A stretch of 64,000 nucleotides of DNA from Phyllostachys edulis (GCA_036346405.1 CM070548.1:55177866-55241865), one strand, 5' to 3'. Counted from the first letter of the stretch, positions 22,910-35,131 are shown. Program-made: numbers and translations. The notes: generated by a model not told the origin, from the letters alone.

Positions 22910-23190
22910 TATTGATGAGCCTGAATGCCATAGTTGATTGATGATGCTTATTGTTTGGTAATATTGATGAGCCTAAGTGCCATGGTTAATGATGATGCTT
23001 ACTACTTGGAAAGGTTTACATGATGCTGCATGCTAATGGTTACTTGATGATGCGTACATGATAATGTTTATATGGTGTTGCTTACATGATAACGATTACA
23101 TGTTGATGGGCATGAATGCTATGGTTCAATGATGAAGCTTTAAGTTGATAATGTTGATGAGCATTACTTTTCATGATGAGTTGATATCAT
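22910..23190. repeat. Imperfect GATGATGCTTA-type repeats in the LTR
   Basis: Degenerate direct repeats around TGATGATGCTTA and TTGATGAGCCT(A/G)A(A/G)TGCCAT recur several times. They look like a diverged minisatellite within the LTR; unit length varies, so the copy number is not reliable. Confidence 0.5.
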
Positions 23191-23220
23191 GCTTTACATT
23201 CTGCATCATGGCATTGGATC

Positions 23221-23340
23221 CCTGTGCCTTGAGGGCACAGGCCTTAAATGTTTTTTTGGATCCCCGTCATGCATAAGACGGGCCTAGTCCCCACACTTGT
23301 AGAGTGTGGGCTTTGGATCCCTGTGCCTAGAGGGCACAGG
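23221..23340 (+). other. Cluster of four consecutive stem-loops in the LTR
   Basis: Perfect or near-perfect hairpins lie at 23221-23241 (CCTGTGCC/GGGCACAGG), 23262-23282 (CCCGTC/GACGGG), 23290-23310 (CCCACAC/GTGTGGG) and 23320-23340 (CCTGTGCC/GGGCACAGG). Each is preceded by a GGATCC or GTCC spacer. Comparable clusters lie at 59023-59180 and, in reverse, at 31060-31205. Confidence 0.75.
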
Positions 23341-23439
23341 CTTAGAGTAGGTATCGACGGATACACTACTCGGCATTACCGGTAATTGCTAAAATGTGAA
23401 GAATGTGCATTCATGACATGTCATTGCATTCTTGCATAA

Positions 23440-23760
23440 GATATGGATTGGTGGTATATAATGCTGTGTTCGTGATGGGAATGTTTGTTCCCTCTGACTG
23501 CTTATGATGCTATCATAAGAGATAGATTTGTGGTATATAATGCTGTGTTCATGATAGGAATGTTTGTTCCCTTTGACTGCTTATGATGCTATCATAAGAG
23601 ATAGATTTGTGGTATATAATGCTGTGTTTAGGATGGGATTCTTTGTTCCCTCTGAATGCTTATGAGGCTATCATAAGAGATGGGTCTGTGGTATGTAATG
23701 TTGGTATTTATGATGGAATTGTTTATTCCCTTTGACTTCTTATGATGCTATTGTTTGATT
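23440..23760. repeat. 79-bp tandem repeat, about four copies
   Basis: The phrase ATGCTGTGTTC and its variants start at 23461, 23540, 23619 and about 23698, exactly 79 bp apart. The neighbouring text (CCCTCTGACTGCTTATGATG and CTATCATAAGAGAT) repeats with it, with growing divergence toward the right. The related LTR at 57635-59803 lacks this expansion. Confidence 0.88.
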
Positions 23761-23991
23761 TGCTATTGCACTTTGCTGAGTCATGGGCTCACACTTGCTG
23801 TGTTATGCTTGCTAGGTACCTCTCGAGGTAGCGACATGCATGGGAAGGGGTAGACATGGTGCACGTCTTATAATCACTAACCATAATGAATAACCTAGCC
23901 CATTTAGCCAAAATTCCTATTCTTGAAAATTGCTCTAGATTCAGATTGTGACCATCCTTCGTGGTGATTGTTTTAATTGTGGTCATGGATC

Positions 23992-26461
23992 TGTAACACC
24001 CCAGTCCTACAAGGGCCTGGAACGCTACTAATCTAACAGATTATCAAAATTAAAATGGAAGACGAAATAAATCCTAAATTTCGGCAGAACCTCCCCTGTA
24101 TAGTAAGCTATACCGGAGGTTCCACAACATAAACATCAAGACAATAATGAAATCAACCGTTATCAGAATCCTCACAGGAGTATAAACTGATCTCAAGTAA
24201 CTATATCAAAAGATGAACTAAGTTCACACACAGTACTTAATCAATCTTAAAGGAGAAGGGTTTTCAAATACAACCAACCAAGCATTATTACAGGTTCATC
24301 AATCTTGAATGATTAAATCAAACTAAAATGAAATTTCGGCGGTATAAAGTGATGTGAAAGGGTGTGTGTCTATTCCTCCCATGGAGCCAACCTCAAGGAT
24401 CACCTAAAGAAAAAACAAACAACGCAAGAGTGAGTCCGAGACTCAAGAAGTACGTAAAGTAATAAAAATACAAACAACAATCCATGGATAAGACAACACC
24501 ATCGAAGGATATGAATGAATTGCGTAACAAGTATTGAATGAATGCAATGATTGAATTAGATGGAAGGAAGTGACTACACACATGCATATATGCGGTATTC
24601 TTTGGTGACACACCGTCGGTGTTCACCTAAGGCCGACTTAACAAAGTGCGGGGACCCAAGCCCCGCATTGAAGAACGTTTAAAGACGAGTGTCCCAAATT
24701 GCCCACATTGGAATGGTGGGTCTTACGTGCCCATCTTTGGAATTGATGGGTCTTATAAAATGATCCACTCGTGGATGAAATATGAAATGTGGATCTTGAG
24801 CATGACATATGAATAATGAACAACAAGAAACATGCTCTCCATCATGGAGGTAACCACATGGATTGAATATGAACATTTAAGTAATACATGGTACTTAGAA
24901 ATTCAATACCAACAGCAAGCATACAACATGTCATAATCCTAGGAACACTAAGGTACTTGCCTTTAGCGCTGCGACGCGTTAGTAGGCAATTACGGTGCTC
25001 CAAAACTTGAAGATTCACCTCCTAACAAACAAATAACTGAAATAAGGATACGACGAACACGACAATACTAGATAAAGTTCTACAACACTCCCCCAGTGAT
25101 TCAAAATATAACTAGAAACTCTAAACTGAAAATCAACACATTCTGCCCTAAACCGCCCCTGGGCAGCAGCACGGTAAATGGCATAACTCTTGATCTGAAC
25201 TCCAAATGGGTGAACCCAGTTTCTGTGGACTCAGAATCGACAAATCCACAATACTCTAGTTGACAAGATAATTTTATTCGGCCAATTTAGTATGTTAACA
25301 GACAGGTGAACTTTCAGCATGAAAACTGTTTAACAGAATAAACGGCAGCATTAAAACGATCATAACTTTTAATCTATAACTCCGAATGGATCATTCTTTC
25401 TTAGTCTGGAAAGGTTATAGAATTACCTACAATAACCTAGTTGGGAGAAAACCCATATTCTTCCAATTACCATTTCATAAGTTACAAATTAACACATCAG
25501 TTTAATTTCGTCAGAAATCTGGACAGCGGATACTAAAACGGTCATATCTTTTGACTCGAACGTCGGAATCAAGTGAACTCGGCGGCCATAGAAAGTTAAG
25601 AACAACCTATACATATCTCTAGGAGATCAAAACTACTGGTTCAGCCTCTAAGATCGCGAAAATGCCCACGCAACAATCTGGACAGAGCGGGATCTAAACA
25701 ACCGACATTGCTAACATAACTAAATACGCATCTAATCGGAGGAAAACAGGGGTTACCCTTGACGAACCGCTGCCGAACGTGATGAACACCACGTGATCCC
25801 TCTTCTCCTCCCTTTCTCCCTTGTTCCTTTCTTCTTTCTTCCTCTTCTCTTCTTTCCTCTTCTCTTCTCCTTGCATTCTCTTTCCTAGTGTCCAGCCGCA
25901 GCATACAAAATCCCATCATATGGTTTTGTTTATTCCTCCTTTATCTCTCTCTCTCGGCTGAACACAAAATCCCATCATATGGCTTTCTTTATTCCTCCTT
26001 TATCTCTCTCTCTCTCTCTCGGCTGAACATCTACATGCAAACTCGGCAACATGCAGTGGCAGGAAAAAGGGTGGCCTTGTGCACTGCATGCAGAGCTACG
26101 GCAGGCTTGGCACATGGATGAAATGCTAGCACAGCTAGCTGCAGCAGGGAAAAGCATGGCAGATCGGTAGGCACAAGAAGTCGGGGAGCAGAGGAGGAAA
26201 GTCACATAAGGTTCCTAGAAAGATCTTTGCAGGCATGCAGGGAGGGCATAGAGATGGCGGCGTGGGAGGAGGGGAGATGGATTAGGTTTTCTTTTCTTTT
26301 CTTTGGCAGACTCTCCACTGTCCATCTTAAAGCCAGGCTTCCCCATTTGGGTTATGGGCCAAAGGCCCACCACTATTCCCCTTTTCCCACTAAATTCATA
26401 TTATTATTATTATTATTATTTTAATTTCATTAATTGCTCATTTAGAATACGTGATATTACA
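23992..26461 (-). repeat. 3' LTR of the LARD-like element
   Basis: 2,470 bp, TGTAACACCCC to GATATTACA on the plus strand, pairing with 30424-32899. It contains a (TTA)n run at 26400-26420, CT-rich tracts near 25950-26020 and a degraded stem-loop cluster (24630-24780). Purine-rich minus-strand frames here (25641-25919) are low-complexity and not genes. Confidence 0.92.
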
Positions 26462-26475
26462 TTCTACCCCCCTTA
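26462..26475 (-). other. Polypurine tract of the LARD-like element
   Basis: On the minus strand this reads TAAGGGGGGTAGAA directly before the LTR start TGTAATATC. It sets the element's orientation. Confidence 0.85.
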
Positions 26476-26555
26476 AACAGAATTCGTCCCCGAATTCTAC
26501 TCGTTGTTCTACCAAAAGAACAACCACAACTGAAAATTATTCAAGAGCTAACACG

Positions 26556-26690
26556 TACCTGACGTGAACAACTCTGGATACCGCTCGCGCATGCGAGACT
26601 CCAGCGCCCAATTCAATTCATGCTCATACTGTTGCGACCATGGCACCTCGACGGATACCAATGTCTTATGCCTCAACGCTCGTTCCAACC
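26556..26690 (-). pseudogene. Decayed polyprotein tail, chromodomain-like
   Basis: The minus strand reads RALRHKTLVSVEVPWSQQ, then YEHELNWALESRMRERYPEL followed by F. Gypsy chromoviruses end their Pol with a chromodomain whose last part is similar: V-x-W, an acidic E-x-x-W, then E-x-x-M-R-x-x-Y-P-x-L-F. It lies just inside the polypurine tract, where such a tail belongs. Only about 44 codons are readable; it suggests the element derives from an autonomous gypsy element. Confidence 0.55.
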
Positions 26691-29600
26691 ATCTCTAGTA
26701 TACATACCGGACGAGACTCGGACGTGAGGTCTTACTCGCTGGTCAACGACTCTAACGGAACCTCAAAGCTCCAGATCTCCTAAGTACCCATTCAGCACCA
26801 GAACATATCAGACGTTGCGTACCCCGCGTGTGGACCCAAGATAGTCCTAGCGATACGCCATCTTCCTAATCCCCGCAACTATCGAAAACAAACCAATGTA
26901 CATTGGGCCAACTTCCCCTTTGGTACTGAAGCACACAACAAGCACAACACACAAGGAACTCTTGTCCCAATTCTCAAACAATTTCTTCATCTTAACAAGG
27001 AGAATCTCTTTTAATAAGGAACACACAACAGAACTCGCTTTAAACAACTCTTTTAGAAACAGAACCCAACTGAAAATAAAGGATTCTCATCGCAAACACA
27101 CAATTACCAACTCATCACCAAAAAGAGTTAAGCCCAAAACCAAGAGATTCATCATGAGACTCTTCCACTTTCTAAGTAGGCAATTTGCAAATAAACACCA
27201 CATAAGTCAAAAGAGAAATCGTTCGAATGCCCAAGTTAAACACTTCATCCACACCTTTGTAAAGAGGCTTTATTGACCCCAACGAAACACTCAAGATAAC
27301 TCTTTCTAACGACAAAATTAATTTAACAGATGACACCCAATGCATCTCAAAATAGATCTCACGCAATCACATCACCTCAAACTTTTAAGAATAAATAATT
27401 CAGAATTCTCAGCACACACACACTCATATACTACCTCAAAAGGGTTCTATCAAAGATCATCCTACTGTTCGGAATCCACCCTTATTCTATTTCCTCTGCA
27501 CACAAACATTGGGCGACCAAAGTTCTAGCATAAAAATGCAAAGCCTAAATTTAACCTCCAAGACTTCTACAATGAACTTCTCATATAATAGATAGGAAAA
27601 TCCTCAGATTAAATCCCTAAAATTCCCACAATTCCAACATACTCATTCATTAACATCATCATGAATCACCCACACAACCTCGCAATATTACCCAATTATG
27701 CTATTTCTATAAAATTGATCAATATTTCCGTACTTTCGATAATTCTCAATATTTCAACATGAACTAAGGTTCTGAGATTACACTTTACCATAGGTTCTAC
27801 TTAGTCGTAACACTAATCAGTTTTTTTTTACTTCATCGGCAATCATTCCATTTGAATCATTTTTTCTCTAAGAGTTATAGGTCAAAACCAATTCATTTTC
27901 TACTACTCCCCCAATAGCTTGGTATCAAAATCTCATCACTATAATTACTTAACCACCACTAACCAGTTACTGGACTATGCTTTATAATACTTTGCAACAC
28001 AAATCTGATGATCCTTTCTCAAAAGGAAGAGACGAACAAGGACAAGTTTCAGCACACAGGAAAACGTTACTCCTCACAGTGTGCACGAGACTAAAAGAAA
28101 TAATCCAATAGTGATGATCTTAGAAAACAAAGACAAGATCACGGTTGAGAGCACATACCCCTTAAAAAGAGATTATCAAATCTCAACCCATAAGAACAAG
28201 GCATTGCTATTGAAACTCAAGAACTCTTGAGTGGAAAAAGCAGAAAATTTAGGCAAGCTTCAATTAAATTGCAAGTTACAAAACTTGACACCAATCCTCA
28301 AATACTCCTACTACACTCTTTCCTTTAACACAGAAAACAATTGTTTGACTACAACAACACTTTGCTAGCTCGAACAAGATAAGTTCTTAAGACCAAACCA
28401 CAAGAACCACTTAAGAACCAATAAAATATTTCAACACGTCTTTTTGCTCGGAACAGTTTCAACTACCACATAAATCATGGGGTCCAAAAGATCACAACCG
28501 CAAAACTCGAAACATTTTCATTTACGGGATATCACGAAAAGCAATCAAATTATTCTCCTCTTAAAGGTATCAACATCACTCTCACAACCATATACTGTTA
28601 AGCTTTCTAACATCATATAATGCACTCCTGACATGAACTTGCATACCTCACTATCCCATCATCAACCTTTCCAAGAGAGGCACAATAACTTATTTCAATT
28701 TTTTTCCTCTAATAGTTGCGATACTCAACTTTGTCAAGAGAATATCTAATGTACAATCCACACTATCGAAGTAAATCATCTTTTAATAGGAGCATGCTGC
28801 CCAGGTCATCCTCGTAAAACACACATACACAGATCACCCTTAAATTCCAATCATTAACCTATTAGCAATGCTCAACATCAATTTAGTGCACACCAATCCA
28901 ACCTGGCGATCATCATAGACATTTAACGATTATTCAGTCGTGTGGTCCTTTCTTTATTTGTATTTCCACTAGCAAATATATGATCATCAAGCAGCCAAAG
29001 AAAGAAAACTTCCAGATTATTATCCACTACGACAACAGTCAAACACATCCTTATCTCTCCCTTTCTACATAGTTAAATTAATCCATTGAGATCAAGTAAT
29101 CCAACAGGTTTAGCAAACTAAACAATTTTAATAATCAACCTTCTCATCAAAACATACTATTATCCTACCATTCCACCATCATGTAAACATAGATCACTAA
29201 TTACATCCCATCAGTTCACTTCTTAGGGATGCTCAACACCATACTTCGATACATAATAATTGCACCTAGCAATTACATATGATCAGTACACATCCATAAA
29301 AGATAACTCTAAGATTAATAGTCATTATGACAATAATCTAACACTTTCTGGACTTAACCATCCCAAAGGGTTAGGCTAACACGTAGAGACCTGCAAATCC
29401 AATCTACCCAAGAGCTTACTCAATATATCACTCGTAGTGTTCAAACTAGCTCATCAATGTTCCATACTTTTAATAACCCTTTTGACTCAATTTAGGTATG
29501 GACTTTCCCTTAGTCACTACTCATCAGGTAATTACTCTATGTCAACATCCAGTTAACCAACTCAGCCCCAAGGATTTGGGTTAAGACTAATCATACACCA

Positions 29601-30409
29601 CGCTACAGATCCGACTTGATAACTCATACCTTAACAATGAAATTCTATGTTTACCACCTCTTGTTTAAACATAGTAAGACGTCGCAAAAGGATTTTAACT
29701 CCTTTCAGGAAAAGAGGCATTAAATTTCCACACTTGAAGTAATCTCAAAAGAATTTCCACACTTGAAGTAATCTCAAAAGAAATACATAAAGCCAAAGCT
29801 TCCATGTGTTAAAGAACTTGCAACAGAAAACTTTCTTTGTCCAAAATATCAAACGAATAAACGTGCCATGTTTTCTAGTAAGAAAGAATGGAAGAAACCA
29901 TGGAAATTTCAATCTCACCATTGAACAATGTTCATAAGTAGCAAGAGCAACTCAATAGTCGAAAGAGCCAGTAATTACTCCATAACCCAAATAAATACCA
30001 AGTGAAATCCCAACAACTACCTTGAAACCAAACTCCCAAGCAAATTCATCATTTGCAACTATACCCAGAATTGGACTGAATCAAACTCAAGAAGAGAGAC
30101 AACCTTTCTAAAGAAATTCACCCTCAACACCAGAAACTATGGTAAGGGTAACAATTCACTGATTTCATATCCCAAACGGTGGTGTACAACCTGACCATGC
30201 CCATGGCCACAACCAAACTCTACTTCTTGACATCGATTAACCCCACAGATAACAATCATATAATCAATTAATTTAGCAATCATACTAAATTCATATCAGC
30301 AATCATCAACACGATATAACAGAAACGTAAATGCAATGCTTAGCCCATTCCCATCCTATTGTGCATAGTGTGTCAAAATTAATATTCAAGAACCACGGAC
30401 CTACAGCAC
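26691..30409 (-). other. Non-coding interior of the LARD-like element
   Basis: About 3.7 kb of A/C-rich (plus strand) sequence with only short, random open frames. No protease, RT, integrase or zinc-knuckle motif is readable in six frames. A 29-bp tandem duplication lies at 29723-29780. Such regions may carry packaging signals; nothing specific can be named. Confidence 0.7.
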
Positions 30410-30421
30410 GCTCTGATACCA
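30410..30421 (-). other. Primer-binding site of the LARD-like element
   Basis: The minus strand reads TGGTATCAGAGC, two bases from the LTR edge at 30424. It matches the initiator-Met tRNA 3' end. Confidence 0.92.
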
Positions 30422-30423
30422 AC

Positions 30424-32899
30424 TGTAACACCCCAGTTCTACAAGGGCCTGGAACGCTACTAATCTAACAGATTATCAAAATTAAAATGGAAGACGAAAT
30501 AAATCCTAAATTTCGGCAGAACCTCCCCTGTATATACCGGAGGTTCCACAACATAAACATCAAGACAATAATGAAATCAACAGTTATCAGAATCCTCACA
30601 GGAGTATAAACTGATGTCAAGTAACTATATCAAAAGATGAACTAAGTTCACACACAGTACTTAATCAATCTTAAAGGAGAAGGGTTTTCCAGTCACAACC
30701 AACCGGCATTATTACAGTTCATCAATACTGAATGATTAAATCAAACTAAAATGAAATTCTGAACTGGTATAAAGTGATGTGAAAGGGTGTGTGTCTATTC
30801 CCTCCCCATGGAGCCAACCTCAAGGATCACCTAAAGAAAAAAACAAACAACGCAAGAGTGAGTCCGAGACTCAGCAAGTACAGAAAGTAATAAAAATACA
30901 AACAACAATCCATGGATAAGACAACACCATCGGAGGATATGAATGAATTGCAGAACAAGTATTCGAATGAATGCAATGATTGAATTAGATGGAAGGAAGG
31001 GACTACACACATGCATATACCGGTATTGCTGGTGACACACCCGTCGGTGTTCACCTAAGCCCGCACTTAACAAAGTGCGGGGACCCAAGCCCCGTACGAA
31101 GAACGTTTCGTACGGGTGTCCCAAACTGCCCACATTGGAATGGTGGGTCTTACGTGCCCATGCTGGAATTGATGGGTCTTATAAAATGATCCACTCCCGT
31201 GGATGAAATATGAAATGTGGATGCTGAGCATGACATATGAATAATGAACAACAAGAAACATGCTCTCCATCATGGAGGTAACCACATGGATTGAATATGA
31301 ACATTTAAGTAATACATGGTACTTAGAAATTCAATACCAACAGCAAGCATACAACATGTCATAATCCTAGGAACACTAAGGTACTTGCCTTTAGCGCTGC
31401 GACGCGTTAGTAGGCAATTGCGGTGCTCCCAAACCTGAAGCTTCACCTCCTAACAAACAAATAACTGAAATAAGGATACGATTTAATACGACAATACTAG
31501 ATAAAGTTCTACAACGCTCCCCAAAGGATTCAAAATATAACTAGAAACTCTAAACTGAAAATCAACACATTCTGCCCTAAACCGCCCTGGGCAGCAGCAC
31601 GGTAAATGGCATAACTCTTGATCTGAACTCCAAATGGGTGAACCCAGTTTCTGTGGACTCGTAATCGACAAATCCACAATACTCTAGTTGACAAGATAAT
31701 TTTATTCGGCCAATTTAGTATGTTAACAGACAGGTGAACTTTCAGCATGAAAACTGTTTAACAGAATAAACGGCAGCATTAAAACGATCATAACTTTTAA
31801 TCTATAACTCCGAATGGATCATTCTTTCTTAGTCTGGAAAGGTTATCAAATTACCTACAATAATCTAGTTGGGAGAAAACCCATATTCTTCGAATTACCA
31901 TTTCATAAGTTACAAATTAACACATCAGTTTAATTTCGTCAGAAATCTGGACAGCGGATACTAAAACGGTCATATCTTTTGACTCGAACGTCGGAATCCA
32001 GTGAACTCAGTGGCCATAGAAAGTTAAGAACAACCTATACATATCTCTAGGAGATCAAAACTACTGGTTCGGCCTCTAAGATCGCGAAAACGCCCACGCA
32101 ACAATCTGGACAGAGCGGGATCTAAACAACCGACATTGCTAACATAACTAAATACGCATCTAATCGGAGGAAAATAGGGGTTACCCTTGACGAACTGCTG
32201 CCGAACGTGATGAACACCGCGTGATCCCTCTTCTCCTCCCTTTCTCCCTTGTTCCTTTCTTCTTTCTTCCTCTTCTCTTCTTTCCTCTTCTCTTCTCCTT
32301 GCATTCTCTTTCCTAGTGTCCAGCCGCAGCATACAAAATCCCATCATATGGTTTTGTTTATTCCTCCTTTATCTCTCTCTCTCGGCTGAACACAAAATCC
32401 CATCATATGGCTTTCTTTATTCCTCCTTTATCTCTCTCTCTCTCTCTCTCGGCTGAACATCTACATGCAAACTCGGCAACATGCAGTGGCAGGAAAAAGG
32501 GTGGCCTTGTGCACTGCATGCAGAGCTACGGCAGGCTTGGCACATGGATGAAATGCTAGCACAGCTGGCTGCAGCAGGGCAAAGCATGGCAGATCGGTAG
32601 GCACAGCAAGCTGGGGAGTAGAGGAGGAAAGCTGCCGCAAGGTTCCTAGAAAGATGCTACGCAGGGCATGCAGGGGAGGGCGTAGAGATGGCGGCGCGTG
32701 GGAGGAGGGGGAGGTGGATTAGGTTTTCTTTTCTTTCTTTTCTTTGGCAGACTCTCCACTGTCCATCTTAAAGCCAGGCTTCCCCATTTGGGCTATGGGC
32801 CAAAGGCCCACCACTATTCCCCTTTTCCCACTAAATTCATTTTATTATTATTATTATTTTAATTTCATTAATTGCTCATTTAGAATACGGGATATTACA
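30424..32899 (-). repeat. 5' LTR of the LARD-like element
   Basis: 2,476 bp, pairing with 23992-26461 with only scattered differences, including an 8-bp deletion near 30533 and a longer CT tract near 32445. It holds five well-formed consecutive stem-loops at 31060-31205. Confidence 0.92.
31060..31205 (-). other. Five consecutive stem-loops in the LTR
   Basis: Hairpins at 31060-31081 (CCCGCACTT/AAGTGCGGG), 31091-31116 (CCCGTACGAA/TTCGTACGGG), 31129-31147, 31157-31176 and 31190-31205 (ATCCAC/GTGGAT) follow each other with GGACCC- or GGGTCT-type spacers. In the sister LTR the second stem is degraded. Confidence 0.75.
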
Positions 32900-33162
32900 G
32901 GATGATCCATTTATGTTCTTATTCATTCGTTGATGGAGTTCATTTAATTCTCGTTAATGGATTAGAATGTTTGGTTGATGGTTTATTGAGTTGTTGAAAT
33001 TAATTGGTTTAGTAGAGTCTCAATAATTTGTAATAGGGTTGATTAGAAGATTATGGATGCCCTTTTGATTATGCTATAGTTATTTAGCTTATCCTGGATG
33101 TCCTTTGATGATTCGTTAAATTGGATGATTTGATTGTTGAATGATGCTATATTAAACTGTTT

Positions 33163-33198
33163 GAACCTCCGGTATAGCCATCTATACAAAGGAGGTTC
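33163..33198 (+). other. Stem-loop near the LTR end (GAACCTCC/GGAGGTTC)
   Basis: The 8-bp stem GAACCTCC...GGAGGTTC encloses GGTATAGCCATCTATACAAA, which itself pairs partly. Related stems occur at 59683-59715 and, in reverse, near 24091-24123 and 30514-30546 in the other LTRs. Confidence 0.7.
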
Positions 33199-33342
33199 TG
33201 CCGGATTTTAGAGAAATATCTTAGTTCTAATTGGTTAAAATATTATTGTTTGAAAAATAGTTGAAATTATTCTGTATTGCTATTGTACGTTAGTCTGTCA
33301 GGTAATATCCTAGCTTCCGCATAGCTAGGGTGTTACAAAACC

Positions 33343-33640
33343 TTTATAAAAATTGGTAATATACTTTTTTAATTGTATATCACCCCGAATTGTCCTCTCC
33401 TCTTGTTCAAGCTGAAAAATTCATTGTCTTCTATGCTTACCATTCGCAATCGAATGATAATAACGGGTATTTCTATCTCCCTCCAAAAGAAATTTTGCTT
33501 TAGATCTTTGGTACCACTTCATTTCTTCTTCTCTTAAAAGATGTGCCAATCGCTCATTAGCAAATTTTTTAAGATTAAGGGCTTCATCAGACAATCTCCA
33601 AAGCTGTTGCTATGGATCAAATGTCCATACTTAACAATAG
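33343..33640 (-). pseudogene. LINE ORF2: linker upstream of RT (other side of the split)
   Basis: The minus strand reads WRLSDEALNLKKFANERLAH, LREEEMKWYQRSKAKFLLEG and DRNTRYYHSIANGKHRR, ending YITNFYKG next to the target copy AAACC. This is the typical segment between endonuclease and RT of plant L1-type LINEs. Across the 12.2-kb insertion it joins the frame that begins FGPSEVKYLSM at 21122. An in-frame TAA/TAG lies after KHRRQ. Upstream coding sequence is not recognisable beyond about 33640, so the LINE is 5' truncated. Confidence 0.85.
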
Positions 33641-34809
33641 ATATGTCTACTTAAGAAGATAAAAGATTGATGAAAGTCTTAGTCTGGAACCAACGGTAGA
33701 CATTGAATTCACATTTTCATAGGAATTGGGGCGAACATAATATTTTTTATTTCAAGTATATACTTCTTCTTTGTTGCTGTAAAAAAATAGTTTAGTGCTA
33801 AAGACATATAAATTAGAAAAATAGCATCCACTGCGAGAATGGCATGAAGGTCTTGAGGTCACATGGCAGCAACTCATTAAATGATTTGTTTCAAATCGGC
33901 GATATTTGAGATAGATGTTATTGAGCAATACTGCCTTAAAAAACCTGTGCTTTATGGTTTGACATCTCGTTTATATTCCATCACACACATTTAGCAACTT
34001 AGGAATTAACACACACAATTGCTGTTTGCGGCATAGGAATTGCATATGAAATAAAACATCTAGCGAAAGTGAAAGTTTCATTTTTAAGGAAATTCTTGTG
34101 AAATACCTTTATTGGACAAGATCTTAAGTTACAATAAAAACAACTGCAGTTGAACACATAAGGAGTTCTTACTTATTAAATTACTCCGAACTGATTGTGA
34201 CTTCGTATATGGATGAACTTGGTTCATACTCTTTTAACTTCCACGGGAGCTAGCAAAGTTATAAGCTCCTCCATTCATATGACTTTTGTTTCTCTAATGT
34301 TAAGTCTAACTAGCAAAATTTCCCCCATGCAAATGGCATGGCAAGATATTGCAATATATTGTATTTGTTATATCTCTATTGCCTTTCGAAAATATAGTTG
34401 TATTTATTATATAGCTGATCTATACATTATTAATCTACATCGTTATAATCTGACCTTATCAAAATAAGTGGTGTAGATATCCTCTTTTTCTCTTGATTAA
34501 ATAGAGAATTTTTGGGAATTTTACCCCTTTTTCCCTGATTTAAGGATTGTTATGAGATTTTCTAGACCTCCAAAGCGAATGAGGTATCTTAAATATCACC
34601 AGTTGTTTGTAGATTTATAGATAGCTTCCAGAGAATGAATTAATATTTGTTCTAATATTTGTAATTGTTTTAAGGCTTCTTAGAATTTAGATTTAGCATC
34701 TATTAGCTAGGTAAATTAAACTCTGTAGTCACCTTCTACTTCATGTTTTTCATTTCCATGCTTTTGGCTTTCCATTGTATTATTCATGCTCTGGCCTTAG
34801 GGATTTTTC
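33641..34809. other. Unassigned AT-rich spacer
   Basis: About 1.2 kb with no convincing gene, terminal repeats or similarity to other parts of the window. A small frame at 34213-34467 has no family features. Confidence 0.35.
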
Positions 34810-35131
34810 ATTATTTAACCCTTTTTAATTTATCTTTATTAACGACCACCCGCTTAACTTATTTCCAAATCTTACCCTTTTGGCCATGCCAATACCCGTG
34901 AGGTGGCCAAACAACACACCAAAACTTGTCGCGTCACCATTCCTAGCTTGGCAACGTTGTTTGGCTACGCCAGAGATAGTGGCACAGCCAAAATGACCAT
35001 TTCCTGGCTCCGGACTAGACTTACCCTATGGCATAATGATGGTGTAGCCAAAAGGGTCAGATTCAAAAATTAAAATTAGTTGGGCAAGAGGTTATTAATA
35101 AAAATAAACTTAAAAAAGGTTAAATAAATCA
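34810..35131. mobile_element. Small MITE with terminal inverted repeats
   Basis: The left end TTATTTAACCCTTTTTAA and the right end, read on the other strand as ATTTATTTAACCTTTTTTAA, form an inverted repeat of about 35-40 bp that extends into TTTATTAA(C/T)(G/A)ACC. The middle (34880-35060) is C/G-richer with repeated GGCCA/TGGCC words. No target copy could be set with confidence. Confidence 0.6.

Larger units (their letters stand above)
23992..32899 (-). mobile_element. Large LTR retrotransposon with a non-coding interior (LARD-like)
   Basis: LTRs lie at 23992-26461 and 30424-32899, a polypurine tract at 26462 and an initiator-Met primer site at 30410, so the element is on the minus strand. 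The flanks GGATC/GGATG are a 5-bp target copy with one mismatch. The 3.96-kb interior has no gag or pol frame except a short decayed tail at 26556-26690. Long LTRs with a non-coding interior match the LARD class, which relies on enzymes of an autonomous relative. The LTRs are very similar, so it is younger than the LTR it sits in. The polypurine-adjacent text GAATTCGGGGACGAATTC (minus strand) is typical of chromovirus-like gypsy elements. Confidence 0.85.
21126..33337 (+). mobile_element. Gypsy-type solo LTR inserted in the LINE, itself split by another element
   Basis: It starts TGTGATACCCTG and ends CTAGGGTGTTACA, with perfect 5-bp target copies AAACC at 21121-21125 and 33338-33342. Removing the inner element (23992-32899) leaves about 3.3 kb with no internal domain, primer site or polypurine tract, so this is a solo LTR. 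Its 3' part (33163-33337) matches the tail of the solo LTR at 57635-59803. It is about 1 kb longer than that relative, partly because of a PP2A fragment (21873-22070) and tandem repeats (23440-23760). Confidence 0.85.

Noticed and set aside
25641..25919. Glu/Arg-rich minus-strand frame, repeated at 32024-32347
   Set aside because: It lies in both LTRs of the LARD-like element and consists of a purine-rich tract; no start context or domain.
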